Assembly: GCA_030067055.1 (NCBI GenBank)
Contig: JASJAL010000108.1
Span: 1 to 8,850, forward strand
Source of the DNA: Kiloniellales bacterium
GTDB lineage: Bacteria; Pseudomonadota; Alphaproteobacteria; Kiloniellales; JAKSBE01
Length of the DNA: 8,850 nucleotides
Direction of reading: 5' to 3'
Numbering within the stretch: the first letter of the stretch is position 1; the number at the start of each line of letters is the position of its first letter. Of this stretch, positions 6,103 to 8,850 are shown one piece after another. Both the position numbers and the translations under genes were made by a program. Below the pieces are notes generated by a model. That model searched no databases. It was not told the origin of the DNA and saw nothing but the letters and a program-made list of their open reading frames with translations.

Positions 6103-6198
6103 CGGCGCCGCGCCGGAGTCGGCGCAACAAGGGTTTCCGGCTTTCCCCGTACGGGGCCGGCCGGGGAAACGGGGCGGCGGGCCTGTCCGCCACCCCAA
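6103..6198 (+). other. Hairpin-rich 5' part of the rplA-rplJ gap
   Basis: GCGCCG/CGGCGC pair around GAGT at 6110-6125, right after the rplA stop. TTTCCCCG (6142-6149) and CGGGGAAA (6162-6169) pair over eight bases, competing with a CCCCGTACGGGG palindrome at 6145-6156. The heptamer CCTGTCC appears at 6182-6188 and again at 6199-6205, where it opens the kink-turn. No open frame or promoter stands out. The segment may hold a partial terminator of rplKA or an upstream arm of the L10 leader. Confidence 0.4.
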
Positions 6199-6277
6199 CC
6201 TGTCCGAGACTGCAGGTGCCCGGGCCCATCCGTTCTTGGGGCCGGGCCTAAGCCCAAAGCGGGCCTGCATAGACAGG
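6199..6277 (+). ncRNA. L10 autoregulatory leader core with kink-turn
   Basis: Upstream of rplJ, CCTG (6199-6202) pairs with CAGG (6274-6277) and TGCAGG (6211-6216) with CCTGCA (6264-6269). Between the helices lie TCC then GAG on one strand and AGA on the other: a three-base bulge followed by sheared G-A pairs, the kink-turn pattern. Above it, GCCCGG...CCGGGC (6218-6247) and GCCC/GGGC (6252-6264) can form two side hairpins. The L10-(L12)4 complex is known to repress rplJ-rplL by binding a kink-turn in this leader, as it does in 23S rRNA. The helices and motif are seen; the binding role is inferred from position and family. Confidence 0.72.
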
Positions 6278-6423
6278 AGGCAAGGTTTCGGTGCCGCGCA
6301 CCCGGCGAGGGTGTCGGACACCGGGCTTGAGCTTCCGGGACAGGCGAGACGGGTTCCAGACGTTTTCGGAACCCGGTCGTGCAACCAGGCCGAAGGTCCG
6401 GAATTTCCGGGCATCCGGCCGTA
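6278..6423 (+). other. 3' part of the rplJ leader, chain of hairpins
   Basis: Successive perfect stems: GGTGC/GCACC (6290-6302), GGTGT/ACACC (6310-6322), CGGGTTCC/GGAACCCG with a ten-base loop (6350-6375), and GGCCG/CGGCC (6388-6420) enclosing CCGGAA-T-TTCCGG (6398-6410). The linked stems probably relay L10 binding to the ribosome binding site. No convincing promoter was seen inside. Confidence 0.5.
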
Positions 6424-6442
6424 GAATCGGCGGAGACGATTC
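6424..6442 (+). promoter_or_regulatory. Hairpin presenting the rplJ ribosome binding site
   Basis: GAATCG (6424-6429) pairs perfectly with CGATTC (6437-6442), leaving loop GCGGAGA, which contains the GGAG at 6432-6435. The stem ends at the base before the rplJ GTG. This is the obvious place for translational control of L10 synthesis. Confidence 0.6.
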
Positions 6443-6961
6443 GTGGACCGTGCACAGAAGAAGGAGCTGGTGGCCGAACTGCATCAGACCTTCGAAGGCG
6501 CCGAGCTCGTCGTGGTCACCCATCAGAGCGGGTTGACCGTCGGCGAGTCCAGCGACCTTCGCGGGCAGATGAGAGCGGCCGGTGCCGGCTTCAAAGTCAC
6601 AAAGAACCGGCTCACGCGTCTTGCCCTGGAAGGCACCAAGTACACAGCGCTGGAATCGCTGTTCACCGGACCGACGGCAATAGCCTTTTCGGAGGATCCG
6701 GTGGCGGCGGCGAAGGTCTGCGTCGAGTTCGCAAACAAGAACGAGAAGCTGACCATCGTGGGCGGGGCCCTCGGCGAAAAGGTTCTCGACGTCAACGACG
6801 TCAAGGCCCTGGCCAAGCTGCCCTCGCTCGACGAGCTGCGCGGAAAGATCATCGGCGTTCTGCAGGCGCCGGCCACCAAGGTGGCCGGGGTCATTCAGGC
6901 GCCGGCGGGCCAGCTGGCCCGTGTGATGGGTGCTTATGCCGCCAAGGGTGACGCCGCGTGA
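6443..6961 (+). CDS. rplJ: 50S ribosomal protein L10
   Basis: Forms the base of the ribosomal stalk: the N-terminal domain binds 23S rRNA beside L11, the C-terminal helix holds L7/L12 dimers. The protein has 172 residues. It begins MDRAQKKELVAELHQTF, with LVVVTHQSGLTVGESSDLRGQMR around 22-44, the RNA-contact stretch FKVTKNRLTRLALEGT, and SLFTGPTAIAF around 71-81. The C-terminal helix (about 130-172) is rich in alanine. The GTG start at 6443 gives the standard N-terminus and has GGAG 7 bases upstream, inside a hairpin loop. L10-L12 usually represses its own mRNA through the upstream leader. rplL follows after 49 bases. Confidence 0.97.
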   Translation: MDRAQKKELVAELHQTFEGAELVVVTHQSGLTVGESSDLRGQMRAAGAGFKVTKNRLTRLALEGTKYTALESLFTGPTAIAFSEDPVAAAKVCVEFANKNEKLTIVGGALGEKVLDVNDVKALAKLPSLDELRGKIIGVLQAPATKVAGVIQAPAGQLARVMGAYAAKGDAA

Positions 6962-7010
6962 CCTCGCGGTAGTGCGCAAACGGAAGTTCAAGCCTAGGAG
7001 AAGATGAGAC

Positions 7011-7391
7011 ATGGCTGATCTGGACAAGTTGGTCGACGAGCTTTCGAAGTTGACCGTTCTCGAAGCGGCCGAGCTGGCCAAGAAGCTGGAAGACCACTGG
7101 GGTGTTTCGGCGGCAGCGCCGGTCGCCATGGCGGTGCCGGGTGCGGCGGCCGCCGACGGCGGCGAGGCCGAGGCCGAGAAGGACGAGTTCGACGTCGTTC
7201 TCGCCTCGATCGGCGACAAGAAGATCAACGTCATCAAGGAAGTCCGGGCGATCACCTCGCTCGGCCTGAAGGAGGCGAAGGATCTTGTTGAGGCCGCGCC
7301 GAAGGCGATCAAGGAAGGCGTCAACAAGGACGAGGCTGAAGAGATCAAGAAGAAACTCGAAGAGGTGGGTGCCACGATTGAAATCAAGTAA
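7011..7391 (+). CDS. rplL: 50S ribosomal protein L7/L12
   Basis: Stalk protein present in several copies per ribosome; it recruits and activates EF-Tu, EF-G, IF2 and release factors. The protein has 126 residues. The N-terminal dimerisation domain [31 protein letters not shown] (1-31) binds L10. An alanine-rich flexible hinge runs about 32-57. The C-terminal factor-binding domain begins [24 protein letters not shown], with the key [20 protein letters not shown] stretch and the end GATIEIK. The ATG at 7011 has AGGAG 10 bases upstream, the cleanest Shine-Dalgarno in this unit, fitting its higher stoichiometry relative to L10. A 221-base gap with an attenuator-like hairpin separates it from rpoB. 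Confidence 0.98.
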   Translation: MADLDKLVDELSKLTVLEAAELAKKLEDHWGVSAAAPVAMAVPGAAAADGGEAEAEKDEFDVVLASIGDKKINVIKEVRAITSLGLKEAKDLVEAAPKAIKEGVNKDEAEEIKKKLEEVGATIEIK

Positions 7392-7420
7392 GTGGCGCCA
7401 CAGTTGGATGACGGCCCTGG

Positions 7421-7465
7421 CGGCGCGCGCAGGTCGCGCGCCGTCGAGGGTTGATTTTGCTTTGT
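7421..7465 (+). terminator. GC-rich hairpin with T-rich tail, likely rplL-rpoB attenuator
   Basis: CGGCGCGCG (7421-7429) pairs perfectly with CGCGCGCCG (7435-7443) around a CAGGT loop, extendable by a G-T and a G-C pair. A T-rich stretch, TTGATTTTGCTTTG, starts 8 bases downstream. The same gap in E. coli holds a partial terminator that lowers rpoBC transcription relative to the ribosomal proteins. The distance and interruptions in the T stretch fit an incomplete terminator. Confidence 0.55.
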
Positions 7466-7612
7466 CCTAGGGGAGGGGCGAAGCCCGCCGAGGGACCCGG
7501 CGGCAAGGTACTGGGAAAGGTCCCGCATGCTGGCCGCGGTCGAGGTCGAGCCGGCATTTGATGAGGTTTCCTCGCCGCGGGCTGCGGGCGGGGACAACAT
7601 TGAGGACAAGAC
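7466..7612 (+). promoter_or_regulatory. Structured rpoB leader
   Basis: Further stems follow the attenuator: CCGCC/GGCGG near 7480-7503, GGGA/TCCC around AAGG at 7513-7524, and ATGCTGGC (7527-7534) with GCCGGCAT (7550-7557, one G-T pair). A short GAGG-TTT-CCTC hairpin lies near 7563. They could be RNase processing or mRNA-stability elements. No clear promoter was seen. Confidence 0.35.
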
Positions 7613-8850
7613 ATGTCGAGATCGTTTACCGGACGCAAGCGTATCCGCAGGACATTCGGCCGGATCCCCGAAGTGACCCAGATGCCGAACCTGATCGAGG
7701 TGCAGAAGCAATCCTACGATCACTTCCTGCAGATGGACGTACCGCCGGCCGATCGGGTGAGCGTTGGTCTGGAAGAGGTCTTCAGCTCGGTATTCCCGAT
7801 CATGGACTTCTCCGAGCGCGCCGAGCTGCAGTTCGTGCGCTACGAGCTCGAGGAGCCGAAGTACGACGTCGAGGAATGCCAGCAGCGCGGCATGACCTAC
7901 GCGGCGCCGCTGAAGGTGACCCTGCGCCTGGTCGTCTGGGATGTCGACGAGGACACCGGTGCCCGCTCGATCCGCGACATCAAGGAGCAGGACGTCTACA
8001 TGGGCGACATGCCCCTCATGACGAACAACGGCACCTTCGTTATCAACGGCACGGAACGCGTCATCGTCAGCCAGATGCACCGCAGCCCGGGCGTCTTTTT
8101 CGACCATGACCGCGGCAAGACCCATTCCTCGGGCAAGTATCTCTTCGCCGCGCGGGTGATCCCCTATCGCGGCTCCTGGCTGGACTTCGAGTTCGATGCC
8201 AAGGACCTCGTCTACGTTCGGATCGACCGCCGGCGCAAGCTGCCGGCGACGACCCTTCTGCTCGCCCTGGACGGCGACGCAACCGAGGTGCTGCGGGCCG
8301 AGCGGTCCGAGCAGGGGCTGAATCTCGAGCCCCACGAGGCCGTCGGCATGACCGCCGAGGAGGTCCTGGCCACCTTCTATGGCCAGGTCGCGTACACGCG
8401 GGCCGACGAGGGCTGGCGCACGGTCTTCGATCCGGAGCGCCTGCGCGGGATCAAACTGGATCGCGACCTTGTCGATGCCAAGACCGGAAAGGTGGTGGCC
8501 GAGGCCGGCACTAAGATGACTCCGCGCCTGGCTCGCAAGCTGCGCGATGGCGGTCTGAAGAATCAACTGGTGCCGGACGAGGAGCTCTACGGGCGCTTCG
8601 CCGCGATCGACTTCATCAACGAGGAGAACGGCCAGGTGCTGGCCGAGGCCGGCGACGAGCTGACCGAAGAGATCCTGGCCTCTTTGATCGAGAACGGCAT
8701 CACCGAGGTTCCGACCCTGGCGATCGACAACATCAATGTCGGCCCCTACATGCGCAACACCCTGGCGATCGACAAGAACAACAGCCGCGAGGAAGCGCTG
8801 ATCGACATCTACCGGGTCATGCGCCCGGGCGAACCGCCGACCCTGGAATC
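7613..8850 (+). CDS. rpoB: DNA-directed RNA polymerase beta subunit (first 412 codons)
   Basis: Catalytic beta subunit of RNA polymerase; only the N-terminal part lies in the window and the frame is open to the edge. It begins [20 protein letters not shown], the usual alphaproteobacterial start, followed by [39 protein letters not shown] (about 63-82) and VKDQ-type strand residues. The conserved block [20 protein letters not shown] at about 143-162 is followed by SPGVFFD and the beta lobe domain ([20 protein letters not shown]). The ATG at 7613 has GAGG 7 bases upstream. The rifampicin-binding clusters and active-site regions are beyond the edge. It should be followed by rpoC. Confidence 0.97.
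   Translation, partial: MSRSFTGRKRIRRTFGRIPEVTQMPNLIEVQKQSYDHFLQMDVPPADRVSVGLEEVFSSVFPIMDFSERAELQFVRYELEEPKYDVEECQQRGMTYAAPLKVTLRLVVWDVDEDTGARSIRDIKEQDVYMGDMPLMTNNGTFVINGTERVIVSQMHRSPGVFFDHDRGKTHSSGKYLFAARVIPYRGSWLDFEFDAKDLVYVRIDRRRKLPATTLLLALDGDATEVLRAERSEQGLNLEPHEAVGMTAEEVLATFYGQVAYTRADEGWRTVFDPERLRGIKLDRDLVDAKTGKVVAEAGTKMTPRLARKLRDGGLKNQLVPDEELYGRFAAIDFINEENGQVLAEAGDELTEEILASLIENGITEVPTLAIDNINVGPYMRNTLAIDKNNSREEALIDIYRVMRPGEPPTLE

Noticed and set aside
6145..6162. Adjacent palindromes CCCCGTACGGGG and GGCCGGCC, looked at as a protein-binding site or attachment site
   Set aside because: They fall inside a longer RNA hairpin, and no integrase or duplicated flank is present.
5200..6414. A 404-codon minus-strand frame opposite rplK and rplA
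   Set aside because: It is an antisense shadow of highly conserved ribosomal protein genes, with no recognisable motif.
6248..8566. A 772-codon open frame on the minus strand, antisense to rplJ, rplL and rpoB
   Set aside because: It lies wholly opposite genuine conserved genes and the rplJ leader. Long antisense frames are expected in GC-rich codon-biased DNA, and its translation shows no known domain.

Overview
The window is high-GC bacterial chromosome from an alphaproteobacterium. Protein wording (EF-Tu, RpoB N-terminus, L11/L1/L10), the gene order and the GC-rich codon use fit a Rhodospirillales-like lineage; this placement is inference, since no database could be searched. Most of the window is the conserved translation/transcription locus known from E. 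coli as tyrosine tRNA - glycine tRNA - tuf - secE - nusG - rplKAJL - rpoB, here with a tryptophan tRNA between tuf and secE.

Layout. (1) 1-578, minus: 5' part of a class III (omega-amino acid:pyruvate type) aminotransferase that runs off the left edge. (2) 579-755: an AT-rich divergent intergenic region with a perfect TTAACA-N-TGTTAA inverted repeat. (3) 756-1319, plus: a PuuR-type XRE-cupin regulator, probably controlling the aminotransferase. (4) 1317-1442: two inverted copies of one palindromic repeat fill the gap between convergent genes, and each includes the stop codon of its neighbour. (5) 1440-2216, minus: RlmB-type 23S rRNA 2'-O-methyltransferase. (6) 2306-2340: overlapping divergent promoter candidates, the plus one with a perfect TTGACA -35. 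(7) 2376-3980: tRNA-Tyr(GTA), tRNA-Gly(TCC), tuf, tRNA-Trp(CCA). (8) 4120-4853: secE and nusG. (9) 4967-6102: rplK and rplA. (10) 6103-6442: a 340-base structured leader with a kink-turn, matching what is expected of an L10 autoregulatory leader, ending in a hairpin that carries the rplJ ribosome binding site in its loop. (11) 6443-7391: rplJ and rplL. (12) 7392-7612: an intergenic region with a GC-rich attenuator-like hairpin. (13) 7613-8850: first 412 codons of rpoB, running off the right edge.

The tRNAs, EF-Tu and ribosomal stalk proteins supply elongation, SecE serves the translocon, and NusG and RpoB serve transcription. The regulatory interest lies in the untranslated gaps. Strong hairpins precede secE, rplK, rplJ and rpoB. 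They are consistent with feedback by L1 and L10 and with attenuation ahead of rpoB. No mobile element, CRISPR array or clearly novel protein system was found. The least ordinary features are the stop-codon-embedded palindromic repeat pair and the RNA architecture of the rplJ leader.
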